DNA from: Aquificota bacterium
Lineage (GTDB): Bacteria; Aquificota; Aquificia; Aquificales; Aquificaceae
Reading direction: 5' to 3'
NCBI GenBank assembly: GCA_013153495.1
Contig: JAADEH010000002.1
Coordinates: 61,619-125,618, forward strand
Length of the DNA stretch: 64,000 nt
The notes under the pieces are model-generated. The model ran no database searches and was not told where the DNA came from. It saw nothing but the letters and a program-made list of their open reading frames with translations. The translations under genes were made by a program, and so were the position numbers. Each line of letters begins with the position of its first letter. Position 1 is the first letter of the stretch. This document shows positions 51,806 to 60,703 of this stretch, piece after piece.

Positions 51806-53314
51806 ATGAAAATCCTCAAAGCTCACGAGATGGCTGAGCTGGACAGGATAACCATAGAGGAGATAGGTGTCCCTTCTCCCGTCCTTATGGAAAATGCCGC
51901 AAGGGGTGTTCTTGCGGTTATAGAAGAGAAGTTCCCCGACTCGAGAAAAATTCTCGTGGTTGCAGGCAAGGGAAACAACGGCGGTGATGGAATAGCCTTG
52001 GCGAGAATGCTGTATCTGAAGGGCAAGAAGGTTGACCTTTTCCTGCCTATGGGAGACCCCAAGGGCGATGGGGAGCTTCAGCTAAGGGTCGTTAAGAAAC
52101 TTGGTCTCGAGCCTATCAAAGTAGAACCTGCATACGAAAGCTACGACCTTATAATCGATGCCATTTTCGGAACGGGTTTTACTCCCCCCGTCAGGGGAAA
52201 GGTGGCTTCCGTGATAGAGAGGATAAACTCCTGTTCAGTTCCCGTGGTGTCTGTTGATATACCTTCGGGTTTGTCTGCGGATACCGGCGAGGTCTTTGAG
52301 CCTTTCGTCAGAGCGGATGTAACGGTAACTTTTCAGTTTCCGAAGGTGTGTCATGTTCTTTATCCCGCTTCTAAGTTCTGTGGAGAGGTGCTGGTTCACG
52401 ACATATCCATACCTGAGAGCTTAGCTGACGATATAAAAAGAGAGTTACTTACCGCTGATAAGCTGACTCTGCCTATCCGGGAGCCGGATACCTACAAAAA
52501 TAGGGAAGGACATGTCCTGCTTCTGGGTGGGAGCGCAGGCAAGACGGGTGCGGTTATTTTATCCGCTCTTTCCGCTACGAGGACGGGTAGCGGTCTCGTT
52601 ACCGTAGGCATACCCCGGGAGTTGAACCCGATAGTCGAGAGCCAACTTGTGGAGGAGATGTCCCTGCCTCTTGCTGGAGGCGATAGGCTTTCTTACTTCT
52701 GCGTGGATGAAGTTCTCCGTCTGCAGGATAAATTCTCTGCCCTGGGAATGGGTATGGGTATGGACAGATACGAAGAGGGACAGGACATAGTTTTGGAGAT
52801 AATTCAGAGATGGGAAAAGCCTCTGCTCCTCGATGCTGATGCCCTCAACAACCTTGCCGACTCCGGGAAGATAGATATACTCAAAGAGAGACAGCATCCC
52901 ACCGTTCTCACTCCCCACGTAGGGGAGTTTTCTCGACTGAGCGGGCTTTCCTCGAAGGAAATTATCCCCAACCAGATCGATGTAGCTCGGGAGTTCTCCG
53001 GGAAATACGGGTGTTATCTCGTTCTTAAGGGTGCGAGGACGGTTATAGCCTCCCCGGACGGAAGCGCTTTTGTATCGACCCGTGGGACCCCGGCTATGGC
53101 TAAGGGCGGTGTGGGTGATGTTTTGGCGGGAATTCTTACTTCGCTCTTGGGTAAGGGTATGGGCACACTCGAGGCTTTAAAACTCGGCGTTTTCCTGCAC
53201 GGCGTTGCGGGAGAGATTGCTGAAGAGGGGACACACCTTGAAGGTTTGAGGGCAAGGGATATTGTGGAGGCTATACCGAAAGCCTATAAGAGTATTGAAA
53301 ATTTCTTAAAATAG
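51806..53314 (+). CDS. nnr: Bifunctional NAD(P)H-hydrate epimerase/dehydratase
   Basis: A 502-residue fusion that repairs damaged NAD(P)H. The N-terminal YjeF epimerase domain (about 1-210) has [11 protein letters not shown] and [11 protein letters not shown]; the C-terminal ribokinase-like dehydratase domain (about 220-502) has [32 protein letters not shown] and [12 protein letters not shown] with the catalytic Asp. ATG at 51806 gives the family start [13 protein letters not shown]. Confidence 0.95.
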   Translation: MKILKAHEMAELDRITIEEIGVPSPVLMENAARGVLAVIEEKFPDSRKILVVAGKGNNGGDGIALARMLYLKGKKVDLFLPMGDPKGDGELQLRVVKKLGLEPIKVEPAYESYDLIIDAIFGTGFTPPVRGKVASVIERINSCSVPVVSVDIPSGLSADTGEVFEPFVRADVTVTFQFPKVCHVLYPASKFCGEVLVHDISIPESLADDIKRELLTADKLTLPIREPDTYKNREGHVLLLGGSAGKTGAVILSALSATRTGSGLVTVGIPRELNPIVESQLVEEMSLPLAGGDRLSYFCVDEVLRLQDKFSALGMGMGMDRYEEGQDIVLEIIQRWEKPLLLDADALNNLADSGKIDILKERQHPTVLTPHVGEFSRLSGLSSKEIIPNQIDVAREFSGKYGCYLVLKGARTVIASPDGSAFVSTRGTPAMAKGGVGDVLAGILTSLLGKGMGTLEALKLGVFLHGVAGEIAEEGTHLEGLRARDIVEAIPKAYKSIENFLK

Positions 53315-53332
53315 ACCGATACTATACTTAAC

Positions 53333-53599
53333 ATGATAGACAGGGTCAACCTCAACAGGCTTATTGGGCAAGCTTTAGAGTCCGATAGAAGGGTAAAGAA
53401 AAAGGAAGTCTCTAAAGTTGAAGCTCCCAGAGTGGGAGAGGACATAGTGGAGATTTCCGATAGAGCCCGCAAGGCTCTTGAGATGGATTACGATGACCTG
53501 ACCGAAAAGGTTAAAAGGATAAAAAGTGAGATAGCTAAGGGAACTTACGAAGTCAATCCCGAAAAGATAATAGAGGGTTTTAAAAAGTTCTTCCCCTAA
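53333..53599 (+). CDS. flgM: Anti-sigma-28 factor FlgM
   Basis: An 88-residue protein. The C-terminal half reads VEISDRARKALEMD, KVKRIKSEIAKGTYEVNPEKI and EGFKKF, the sigma-28-binding pattern of FlgM. It holds sigma-28 inactive until the flagellar hook is complete and FlgM is exported. Size equals the Aquifex FlgM used in structure work, from memory. Together with motA/motB it indicates flagella. Confidence 0.88.
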   Translation: MIDRVNLNRLIGQALESDRRVKKKEVSKVEAPRVGEDIVEISDRARKALEMDYDDLTEKVKRIKSEIAKGTYEVNPEKIIEGFKKFFP

Positions 53600-54351
53600 A
53601 TAGCCTCCAAGAGCGTGCGGGTGTATTCGCTTTTTGGAGAGTCAAAAATCTCCAGCACGTTTCCCTCTTCCACTATCCTGCCTTCCTTCAAAACTATTAC
53701 CCTGTCTCCTACTTCTGCCACAACCCCGAAGTCGTGGGTAACGAGTATTACGGACTTCCCCTCCTCCCGTATCTTTCTGAATAGGCTCAGTATTCTCTTC
53801 TGAACGGAAACGTCCAAGGCGGTTGTGGGTTCGTCCGCAAGTATAAGGTCCGGCTGGCAGACTACGGCTATAGCTATGCAAACCCTCTGCTTAAGTCCTC
53901 CCGAGAGCTGGTGGGGATACATGTTGAACTTCTCCTCAGCCTTGGGTATGCCTGCCTTCCTGAGAGCTTCTATGGCTTTTGGTTTTGCCTCCCCTTTCCT
54001 GTGAGGGAAGTGTCCTGCAAAGGTCTCAGCCACCTGAGAACCTACCGTAAATAGGGGGTCTAAGTAGGAGGACGGCTCCTGAAAAATCATTCCTATCTCC
54101 TTCCCTCTTATACTTTTCCTTTCCTTTTCCTTGAGTTTCAGCAACTCTTTTCCTTTGAATTTTATACTTCCCTCGAGCTTTGAGCCGGGCGGCAGCAGAC
54201 CCATTATGGAATAAAGTATGGAAGACTTTCCCGAGCCGGACTCTCCCACTATGCACAGGATTTCCCCCTTCTCGAGAAAGAAATTCACGTCGAAGAGAAC
54301 CTGCTTTTTTCCATACCAGAGTCTTAGGTTTTCAACCGTCAGCAGGCTCAT
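53596..54351 (-). CDS. ABC transporter ATP-binding protein (peptide/nickel DppD type)
   Basis: A 251-residue ATPase with Walker A GESGSGKSS (about 36), Q-loop FQEPSSYLDP, signature LSGGLKQRV (about 148), Walker B LILADEPTTALD and the H-loop THDFG. The pattern is that of OppD/DppD, but it lacks their extra C-terminal domain. No permease or binding protein is nearby, so it is an orphan subunit. It overlaps the HIT gene by 4 bp. Confidence 0.88.
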   Translation of the reverse strand: MSLLTVENLRLWYGKKQVLFDVNFFLEKGEILCIVGESGSGKSSILYSIMGLLPPGSKLEGSIKFKGKELLKLKEKERKSIRGKEIGMIFQEPSSYLDPLFTVGSQVAETFAGHFPHRKGEAKPKAIEALRKAGIPKAEEKFNMYPHQLSGGLKQRVCIAIAVVCQPDLILADEPTTALDVSVQKRILSLFRKIREEGKSVILVTHDFGVVAEVGDRVIVLKEGRIVEEGNVLEIFDSPKSEYTRTLLEAI

Positions 54352-54845
54352 TTCAGAAGCTCGTCTATGGCTTTCTTCAAACGGTCGTAGGTGGTTTCCA
54401 AGTCCTGGGATATGACCTTGGTTTTACCTATGACGGGCATAAAGTTGGTATCTCCGTTCCAGCGGGGAACCACGTGCATGTGAATGTGCGTCTCCAAGCC
54501 TGCTCCTGCGGGTCTTCCTATGTTGTAGCCTATGTTAAATCCGTGGGGGTGGAATACCTTTTTGAGAGCCTTCAGGGATAATCTCAGAAGCCTGTCCATG
54601 TCGATAACGGTCTCTTGAGAAAGCTCTTCGTAGTTGCCGGTGTGCTTTATCGGAACTACCATAAGGTGCCCCGAGTTGTAGGGATACTTATTCAGGATTA
54701 TGAAGCTTTCGGAGCTTTTGTGCAGGACGAGGACTTCCCTCCACTTATCTTCGGGTTGGCTAACGGCATGGCACAGAAAACAGCCTTCTATGTTATCCAC
54801 GTTTTCAACGTAGTGGCTCCTCCAGGGTGCCCAGAGTATATCCAT
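54348..54845 (-). CDS. HIT-family nucleotide hydrolase
   Basis: A 165-residue HIT protein. The histidine triad is HIHMHVVPRW (about 118-127), and CFLCHA (about 22) may bind zinc. The length and the AP4A-phosphorylase-like start ILWAPWRSHYVE fit the diadenosine-tetraphosphate branch of the family. The substrate is not certain. Confidence 0.9.
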   Translation of the reverse strand: MDILWAPWRSHYVENVDNIEGCFLCHAVSQPEDKWREVLVLHKSSESFIILNKYPYNSGHLMVVPIKHTGNYEELSQETVIDMDRLLRLSLKALKKVFHPHGFNIGYNIGRPAGAGLETHIHMHVVPRWNGDTNFMPVIGKTKVISQDLETTYDRLKKAIDELLK

Positions 54846-54846
54846 C

Positions 54847-55179
54847 TTAGGCTAACCTGAGAAGTCTCTTTATAGCCTGTTCTACCATGTCCGGCGGTGG
54901 GACGAAGTCGTGCCTGTCCAGCTCCATCGTGTCTCTGAAATACATGGCGGAAGGGAAGTTGAATATGCCGAAGTCCTCAAAGGAAGTGTTCTTGGTTACG
55001 TCCATGTAGTAGAAGTTTATCTTGTCCCCATACTGTTCTATGTATGGTTTCAGAAGGTCAACGAACTTTTGGGTTTCCGGGGAATTGGGGTCCACGAAGA
55101 GAACAACTGCGGGGGTTTCCGATGCCATGACCTTTTCGTAAAAGTCTCTATCGCTAACTTCCTGAAATCCTTCTAACAT
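54847..55179 (-). CDS. Thioredoxin-fold protein lacking active-site cysteines
   Basis: A 110-residue protein with thioredoxin topology: VVLFVDPNSPETQKFVDLL in place of the CxxC segment, FYYMDVTKN and FNFPSAMYF with the cis-Pro. The CxxC motif is replaced by NSPE, and there is no Cys at all, so it cannot be a redox enzyme. A chaperone or binding role is possible. GAGGAGG precedes the ATG. Confidence 0.72.
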   Translation of the reverse strand: MLEGFQEVSDRDFYEKVMASETPAVVLFVDPNSPETQKFVDLLKPYIEQYGDKINFYYMDVTKNTSFEDFGIFNFPSAMYFRDTMELDRHDFVPPPDMVEQAIKRLLRLA

Positions 55180-55192
55180 GCTTACCTCCTCC

Positions 55193-55528
55193 TCAGAAGT
55201 CTAAATCGATGTCTTCGTCGTCCAGCTCTACGTTGAAGTTTGAAACAGCTCCCTTGAGGCTCAGGGCTGTGTTCTTTAGCTGTTCGAGGTAAATAAGTAT
55301 CTCTTCGTAAACTCTCATCATGGTTCTGAGTCTGCTATACTCCTCCTGGGAGAGCTTCCTGCTTTTTGCTATCTTCTTGAGAGCTATCCTGGCTAAGGTG
55401 GCTTTTCCGAACTTTTCCTGCCACTCGCTCCAGAACTCGGGGGAGTTCATGGGTTTCTTTACGAGGAAGTATTCGAGCTGGGTCATCTCCTCGAGCAGGT
55501 TGATGTCGAGGGTGTTTTTCTTCTTCAT
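55193..55528 (-). CDS. Hypothetical helical protein
   Basis: A 111-residue, mostly helical and charged protein with an acidic C-terminus (ELDDEDIDLDF). I do not recognise a family. Two starts are possible: ATG at 55528 with GGAGG 8 nt upstream (chosen), or ATG at 55543, which has TATAAT 8 nt upstream in the leaderless layout common here. It sits between trpC and the thioredoxin-fold gene on one strand. Confidence 0.65.
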   Translation of the reverse strand: MKKKNTLDINLLEEMTQLEYFLVKKPMNSPEFWSEWQEKFGKATLARIALKKIAKSRKLSQEEYSRLRTMMRVYEEILIYLEQLKNTALSLKGAVSNFNVELDDEDIDLDF

Positions 55529-55547
55529 AAGTTTTTCCTCCATCACT

Positions 55548-56327
55548 TTACATTATAAGTCCTAACAGCTCTTTGAGTTTTTTGCGGGGGTCCTGACTTT
55601 TCATCAGGCTCGTTCCCACGAGGAATGCGTCCACCTGATAGTTGAGCAGGTCGAGAACTTGGCTCCGTGTTTCTATACCGCTCTCCGCTATTACGAACTG
55701 TGCTCCGAGTTCCTTTATCTTGGGTGCAAGCTCTTTGGTCAGGTTTATGTCAACTTTTAGGGTGTCGAGGTCTCGGTTGTTTATCCCTATGACTTTTGCT
55801 CCCGAGTCTAAGGCAACCTTTGCTTCTTCTAAGGAAAACACTTCCACGAGGGGTGGCATGCCGAGTTCTTCCGAGAACTCTATGAGTTTCTTGAGTTTTT
55901 GCGGGGTGAGTATTCGGACTATCAGGAGCACCGTGTCCGATCCGTAGGCTCTTCCCTCGAGCACCTGCACCTCGTCTATTATGAAGTCCTTTCTCAATAG
56001 GGGAAGGGAGACAGCCTTTCTCACCTCGAAGAGGTCCTTCAAAGAACCTTTAAAGAACTTTTTATCCGTTAAGACGGATATAGCGGTTGCTCCCGCTTCT
56101 TCGTAGAGCTTTGCCTGCTCGGCGGGTTCTACAAACTTTATGTCTCCTGCGGAAGGGGAAGCCTTTTTGACCTCCGCTATTATCTTGGTTCTGCAGGTTT
56201 TGAGAGCTTCTATAAAGTTGGAAAACTTCTGTCTTTCCGAAAGGAGCTTTTCCAGGTGGGGGATTTTCTTTTTGGCTTCTTCCACTTCCCTTTCCTTGAC
56301 CTTTAAGACTTCTTCTAAAAATCCCAT
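55548..56327 (-). CDS. trpC: Indole-3-glycerol phosphate synthase
   Basis: A 259-residue TIM-barrel enzyme of tryptophan synthesis. AEVKKASPSAGDI (about 51), LLRKDFIIDEVQV (about 108), IGINNRDLDTL (about 182) and IAESGI (about 213) hold the catalytic Lys and Glu residues. It is a stand-alone trpC, not part of a trp operon. Confidence 0.95.
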   Translation of the reverse strand: MGFLEEVLKVKEREVEEAKKKIPHLEKLLSERQKFSNFIEALKTCRTKIIAEVKKASPSAGDIKFVEPAEQAKLYEEAGATAISVLTDKKFFKGSLKDLFEVRKAVSLPLLRKDFIIDEVQVLEGRAYGSDTVLLIVRILTPQKLKKLIEFSEELGMPPLVEVFSLEEAKVALDSGAKVIGINNRDLDTLKVDINLTKELAPKIKELGAQFVIAESGIETRSQVLDLLNYQVDAFLVGTSLMKSQDPRKKLKELLGLIM

Positions 56328-56329
56328 GC

Positions 56330-57550
56330 TTACTCTCCGAGTCTTTCTTTGAGTTTTTGTGCAAGTTTGCCGAACTCTATGTCCTGGTATCTAACCTGGG
56401 AGAGGTGGTTTTCTATGTTTTTGACTGCACTTTCCAGGTGTCTTGACCTTATGCCGTGATGCAGGGATAGGAGTGCCTCGGAATACGCTCCCACCTGGTC
56501 GCAGGCTTTTATGAGCTTTCCGTCTATGGGGTTGAACTCGTCCCTGTTTAAACTTTCGTCTATGGTTTCTACTTCCCGCATTTTGCCTTCGTGTAGGACA
56601 CGGTTTGAAAACTCGTCCCCTTCTCCGAGAAAACCGAGCAGGAACATGAACTCTTCCTTTAGGAAGTCGGGAAGGAGAGGGATTATAACGGTTTCCACCT
56701 GCTCCCTTTCGTATTTTTTGAGTATGTCCGATATTCCCGCTTCCTTCTTGACGGGTGCTATGACGTCCCTGGTGGTAACCTCGGGAAGGTCGTGAAATAG
56801 TCCGGAGAAGAAGTTTAGGAACTTCCTCCTCTCACAGGCGGAGAGCTTGAGGGAAAGCATGTAGGAGAGAGACGCTACGACGAACATGTGTCCAAGCACG
56901 GTGGTAAGAGGTATGCGTGGTGAGAGTATCCACCTTTTCTGAAATCTGAGCTGTCCTACAAGGTCTATAAAGTTGAAGGTCTTTTTCTTGAGGTATATCC
57001 TCTCTACTGCGGACAGGTCGAAGAAGTCCTCTATGGTGTCCTCTATCTCCTCCTTTACTCTTTCTATACCGTAAAACCTTATTCCCACCGAGTAAATCAT
57101 CTGAAACTCCCAGTAAGTGGCGAGAAAGTGGGAAGCCTTTATGACTCTCCTCTCTATGCGGTTGTCTCTGCTTTCGAAGTATTCCCTGAACCTCTCCCAC
57201 AGGCTTTCGTCAAACTTCTTCAGGTCTCCTCCGAGGGTTCTGAAGACATAGTCGTTTATCTCCTTGGACTTTTCCCTGAGAAGTCTGTGGAAGACCTGGG
57301 GTTTGATGTCTGTCAGGATAGCCCTCTGGAGAGCTTCGAAGATAAGCCCTTCTATCAGGAAGGACCAGTCTATTTTTAAGCCTTTTAGTTCCTCCTCGAA
57401 CCTTCCGATTATGTAGGCTATTGCGGATTTGTGTGCCTGCTTGTCAAGCTCCGTTATGTGGAAGGGTTTGGGGTGGTCGTTCCAGCGCTCTATGTAGGCG
57501 AGGTCGTATATGCGCAGAACCGTGCCCGTTAAACCTTCATACATGTCCAT
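56330..57550 (-). CDS. HD-domain phosphohydrolase-like protein
   Basis: A protein of about 406 residues. The HD motif is in FSGLFHDLPEVTTRDVIAPVK (about 246-266), similar to YfbR-type 5'-nucleotidases, followed by DGKLIKACDQVGAYSEAL with a later metal Asp. The first 220 residues are helical and not recognised. The start is uncertain: ATG at 57550 is used, but the ATG at 57544 has TAAAAT 7 nt upstream. It overlaps or abuts the end of thiL. Confidence 0.8.
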   Translation of the reverse strand: MDMYEGLTGTVLRIYDLAYIERWNDHPKPFHITELDKQAHKSAIAYIIGRFEEELKGLKIDWSFLIEGLIFEALQRAILTDIKPQVFHRLLREKSKEINDYVFRTLGGDLKKFDESLWERFREYFESRDNRIERRVIKASHFLATYWEFQMIYSVGIRFYGIERVKEEIEDTIEDFFDLSAVERIYLKKKTFNFIDLVGQLRFQKRWILSPRIPLTTVLGHMFVVASLSYMLSLKLSACERRKFLNFFSGLFHDLPEVTTRDVIAPVKKEAGISDILKKYEREQVETVIIPLLPDFLKEEFMFLLGFLGEGDEFSNRVLHEGKMREVETIDESLNRDEFNPIDGKLIKACDQVGAYSEALLSLHHGIRSRHLESAVKNIENHLSQVRYQDIEFGKLAQKLKERLGE

Positions 57551-57557
57551 GATTTTA

Positions 57558-58481
57558 TCAGAAGTGGGTATAGCCTCCCTCGACCCGCTTTCCATCTACA
57601 AAAACTCCTTCCCCCTCCGAAACGACTCCTATCTTGGTCATATCCATAAAGGGGTTCCAACGGCTGTCGGGATGGGTAAAGAGAAGCTGGTAATCCTCCC
57701 CTCCGAAGAGAGCGTATTCTACGGGGTCTTTGTCGTATTTCTCGCAGAACTTTTTGAGTTCGTCCGACAGGGGAAGCTTGGAGCTGTCTATCTCTATCCG
57801 AACACCGCTCCTCCTCGAAAGGTGGACCGCATCCGCTACCAGCCCGTCGCTTATGTCCATGCTTGCGTTTGCATACTTCTGAAGGTGCTTCACGTAATCT
57901 GTGCGTGCGGTGGGTCTGAGGTGTCTCTCTATCAGGGAAAGCTCAAACTTCTCGTAGTTTCTCTTTTCCATAAGCAGAAGCTCGAGACCGGCTTTCGAGT
58001 CCCCGAGGGTTCCGGACACGAACACTCCGTCTCCGGGTTTTGCCCCTCCCCTGCCAACAGGTCTGTCGCTCCTTCCCAAGAGAAACACGCTTATCTCCAC
58101 CCTCTCGGACCTGGATATGTTTCCCCCTACCACCTCACACCCGTAAAACTCGCAAGCCTTCTTCATACCCACATACAGCCTTTCCACATAACTGACCTCT
58201 ATGTCGGGGATACATAAAGAGACCAAAACCCAGAGAGGCGTTCCCCCGTTGCCGACCACATCGCTAACGTTTACGCTAATTGCCTTCCAGCCCACAGCTT
58301 CCGGCGGATACCTTCTCAAGAAGTGAACCCCCTCCACCATGGCATCGGTGGTCAAAAGTAGGTTTTCTCCCTTCAGCTTTAAGTGAGCGCAGTCGTCCCC
58401 TATAACTTCGGAACCCAGAAGGTTCTTTATCCTCTCTATCAGACCGAACTCCCCTATTTGGGAGACCTTTTTATCGTTCAT
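57558..58481 (-). CDS. thiL: Thiamine-monophosphate kinase
   Basis: A 307-residue ThiL, which makes thiamine pyrophosphate from the monophosphate. GDDCAHLKL (about 28), TTDAMVEGVHF (about 45), VNVSDVVGNGGTP (about 73), MDISDGL (about 210) and FGGEDYQLL are the family motifs. It overlaps the upstream secreted-protein gene by 11 bp. Confidence 0.95.
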   Translation of the reverse strand: MNDKKVSQIGEFGLIERIKNLLGSEVIGDDCAHLKLKGENLLLTTDAMVEGVHFLRRYPPEAVGWKAISVNVSDVVGNGGTPLWVLVSLCIPDIEVSYVERLYVGMKKACEFYGCEVVGGNISRSERVEISVFLLGRSDRPVGRGGAKPGDGVFVSGTLGDSKAGLELLLMEKRNYEKFELSLIERHLRPTARTDYVKHLQKYANASMDISDGLVADAVHLSRRSGVRIEIDSSKLPLSDELKKFCEKYDKDPVEYALFGGEDYQLLFTHPDSRWNPFMDMTKIGVVSEGEGVFVDGKRVEGGYTHF

Positions 58482-58905
58482 GGGTAGTTTTCAAGATAGC
58501 ACAGAAGGCTGTTCCATATATCAAAATTACGCTTGCATCAAACTTGCCTGTTAAGTTCTTTTGAGTTATAAGTAGCTCTTGAGGGGAAATCTCAACTCTC
58601 ATGTCCGCTACGCCGTAAACTACTACCTTAGACGGATAAGGTGTTTTGTGGCAAAAAAGACGGGCTTTTTGCTCTGAGGTTACCTTAAAGCTCCTTATAC
58701 AATCTCGTATGCAAGCTTTTAACTTTTGAGCTGAAGGGTTAGAACACAGGCACACCTCTTCCAAGCCTTTGCGATTGATTAATTTCACGCTATCGAAATA
58801 GTCCCGTGGAGAGCCTGTTATAACTCCTCCGAAAATGAGCTTTTTCTCCTGTCCGAAAGAAAATCCCCCTACAAGCATAGCTAAGAGCAACAAAACGCTT
58901 AGCAT
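58471..58905 (-). CDS. Small exported cysteine-containing protein, hypothetical
   Basis: A 144-residue protein with a signal peptide (about 1-18, ending GFSFGQ). The mature part has six Cys, including CLCS and CIRDC, probably disulfide-bonded or metal-binding. I do not recognise a family. Base composition is AT-richer than thiL by eye. It is divergent from the thioredoxin-like lipoprotein gene, which could reduce or form its disulfides; this is inference. Confidence 0.65.
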   Translation of the reverse strand: MLSVLLLLAMLVGGFSFGQEKKLIFGGVITGSPRDYFDSVKLINRKGLEEVCLCSNPSAQKLKACIRDCIRSFKVTSEQKARLFCHKTPYPSKVVVYGVADMRVEISPQELLITQKNLTGKFDASVILIYGTAFCAILKTTHER

Positions 58906-58991
58906 CTTTTGAGCTTATTAATCGTAGCTTTGCCTTTGTGTTTGAACATTAGCGGCGTCTGGTATATTTTTCTTTACTTGGAGGTGGAAAT

Positions 58992-59501
58992 ATGAGCTTT
59001 TTGCTCACACTACTGCTGGCTCTTTTCATAGTGAGCTGTGAAACACAAAACACTCCTGCTTCCGAAAGCCCGAAGAATTCCGCTCAGACTAAAACCGAGA
59101 GAAAAGTGATAATTCCCCAAAAGGACTACGCCCTGCTCATAGTAGAAAGCAAGAGCTGTATATACTGTAAACAGCTTGATAAGGACATAAAAACTGAGAC
59201 GGCTCTTCAGGAAGCCCTCAAAGACATAGACCTGTATAAGATACTTTACGAAAGCTACAAACCCGTTAAAGCTAACTTCGGTGGTAAGGTGGTGGAAATG
59301 TCCGAAAACGAGCTGGCAAAAACCCTGAACGCTCTATCATTCCCCAACCTAATTTTCTACGACAAAGAAGGGAACATAATTCTTCAGATACCCGGATACG
59401 TGTATCCGACCCAGCTCGTATGTATAATCGACTTTGTCAAGACGGAAGCATATAAAAACGAAGACCTCAACACATACATTAAGAAGAGGAACTGTGCGTG
59501 A
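58992..59501 (+). CDS. Thioredoxin-like lipoprotein
   Basis: A 169-residue protein with a lipoprotein signal (LFIVSC, lipidated C16), a linker rich in polar residues, and a thioredoxin domain with CIYC (C56, C59) and FPNLIFYDKEG. The size and motif resemble SoxW-type thioredoxins that keep periplasmic sulfur enzymes reduced. GGAGGTGG precedes the ATG; TATATT (58963-58968) could be its -10. It overlaps gph by 4 bp. Confidence 0.82.
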   Translation: MSFLLTLLLALFIVSCETQNTPASESPKNSAQTKTERKVIIPQKDYALLIVESKSCIYCKQLDKDIKTETALQEALKDIDLYKILYESYKPVKANFGGKVVEMSENELAKTLNALSFPNLIFYDKEGNIILQIPGYVYPTQLVCIIDFVKTEAYKNEDLNTYIKKRNCA

Positions 59502-60139
59502 AGGCTTTTCTCTTTGACTTGGACGGAACGCTCATAGACTCTGCGGGGGATATAGCTCTTGCACTCAAGAAGACTTTAAAAGAACTCGGTATGGAAGACA
59601 GAATGCCCTCTGACGTCAGAAACCTCATCGGGGGCGGAGTTAAAGCTCTCCTCGAGCGTGTTCTGGGGGAGGATTTCAGGGAAGAGTATGTGTCGGTTTT
59701 CAGGAAGCACTACATAAGTGAACCTGTGGTTTATACTAAACCCTACGACGGGATAAAGCAAGCTCTCTCAAAACTCCGTTCGGAAGGTATATCCTTAGCG
59801 GTCGTAACTAACAAGCTCGAAGACCTGTCCGTGGAGATACTCAGGCGCTTGGACATGCTCGATTATTTTGACGTTGTAGTCGGAGGAAACACATTTTCGG
59901 AGAAAAAACCCTCACCCCTTCCGGTTATCAAAACCTTAGAGTTTCTGAAGGTGGAACCCGAAGAGGCTGTTATGGTCGGCGACACAGAGGCAGACATACT
60001 TGCAGGAAAGGGTGCGGGAATAAAAACTGCTCTCGCCAAATGGGGATACGTAAAGATGGGTTCCGCAGAGCCGGATTTCTTTCTGGAAAAACCCTATGAG
60101 CTTCTCAATTTAGCATCCCGAGTATCTGATGCCTTATAA
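59498..60139 (+). CDS. gph: Phosphoglycolate phosphatase-like HAD hydrolase
   Basis: A 213-residue HAD enzyme: FDLDGTLIDSAGD (5-17) with nucleophile Asp, VTNK (about 103), the Lys loop and VGDTEADILAGK (about 160). This is the Gph pattern, removing phosphate from 2-phosphoglycolate, though related HAD phosphatases look similar. The start is GTG at 59498, overlapping the upstream gene by 4 bp. Its 3' end overlaps the TPR gene by 35 bp. Confidence 0.87.
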   Translation: MKAFLFDLDGTLIDSAGDIALALKKTLKELGMEDRMPSDVRNLIGGGVKALLERVLGEDFREEYVSVFRKHYISEPVVYTKPYDGIKQALSKLRSEGISLAVVTNKLEDLSVEILRRLDMLDYFDVVVGGNTFSEKKPSPLPVIKTLEFLKVEPEEAVMVGDTEADILAGKGAGIKTALAKWGYVKMGSAEPDFFLEKPYELLNLASRVSDAL

Positions 60140-60584
60140 CGTGAGCAGGTTTGTAATCGGGAGCTATTTCCACCGCACGGTTAGCCTCTTCTAAAGCGTC
60201 AAAGAGTTTACCCATAGCCATGTAAGCCCTCGCCAAATTCATGTGGGGAAAGTGTCTCGGTTCGTAATTCTTAGCCACAATAGCCTGCTTTAGCCAAGGT
60301 ATAGCTTCCTCGAACCTTCCCATCTCTATCAGATATGCCCCTATGTCGTTGTAAGGGTTTCCAAAGTCAGGGTCTATTTCAATCGCTTTCTTACAGTATT
60401 CGATAGCCTTATCGTAATCTCTCTTCATGCTGTATGCCCAACCTAAGAAAGTGTAAGCCTTAGCTGTAGGTTTTATATCTATGGACTGCTTGTAAAGCTC
60501 AATAGCCTTATCTATTTCTCCCATCATGTGCAGGTTGTATGCCTCCTCAAAAAGTCTTTCCGCTTCCTTCTCCGTGTATTCCAT
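60105..60584 (-). CDS. TPR-repeat protein
   Basis: A 159-residue protein made of about four TPR units (for example AEKTYTFLGWAYS-like segments and ALEEANRAVEIAPDYKPA), with no signal peptide. TPR proteins hold other proteins together; the partner is unknown. It has a good promoter at 60606-60634 and GGAGG in its leader. Confidence 0.87.
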   Translation of the reverse strand: MEYTEKEAERLFEEAYNLHMMGEIDKAIELYKQSIDIKPTAKAYTFLGWAYSMKRDYDKAIEYCKKAIEIDPDFGNPYNDIGAYLIEMGRFEEAIPWLKQAIVAKNYEPRHFPHMNLARAYMAMGKLFDALEEANRAVEIAPDYKPAHVIRHQILGMLN

Positions 60585-60605
60585 GGCTCAATCCTCCGTG
60601 TTTTT

Positions 60606-60634
60606 AATATAGTTCCGCTTATATAACTTGACAA
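60606..60634 (-). promoter_or_regulatory. Promoter of the TPR gene
   Basis: On the minus strand TTGTCA (60629-60634) and TATATT (60606-60611) are separated by 17 nt. The leader is about 15 nt and holds GGAGG. Confidence 0.6.
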
Positions 60635-60671
60635 TAGCTCACTAAATGTCATGTGCCTTTCCCCTCTGATG

Positions 60672-60677
60672 TATAAT
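60672..60677 (+). promoter_or_regulatory. Perfect -10 box upstream of accA
   Basis: TATAAT is 26 nt before the accA ATG; the leader includes CGGAG. No convincing -35 is seen at the right distance. Confidence 0.4.
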
Positions 60678-60703
60678 TAACGGACGCTCCGGAGAATGTT
60701 GAA

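Noticed and set aside
60628..60633. TTGACA on the + strand as the accA -35
   Set aside because: No -10 lies 16-18 nt downstream. The same bases read on the minus strand give TTGTCA with a good TATATT for the TPR gene.
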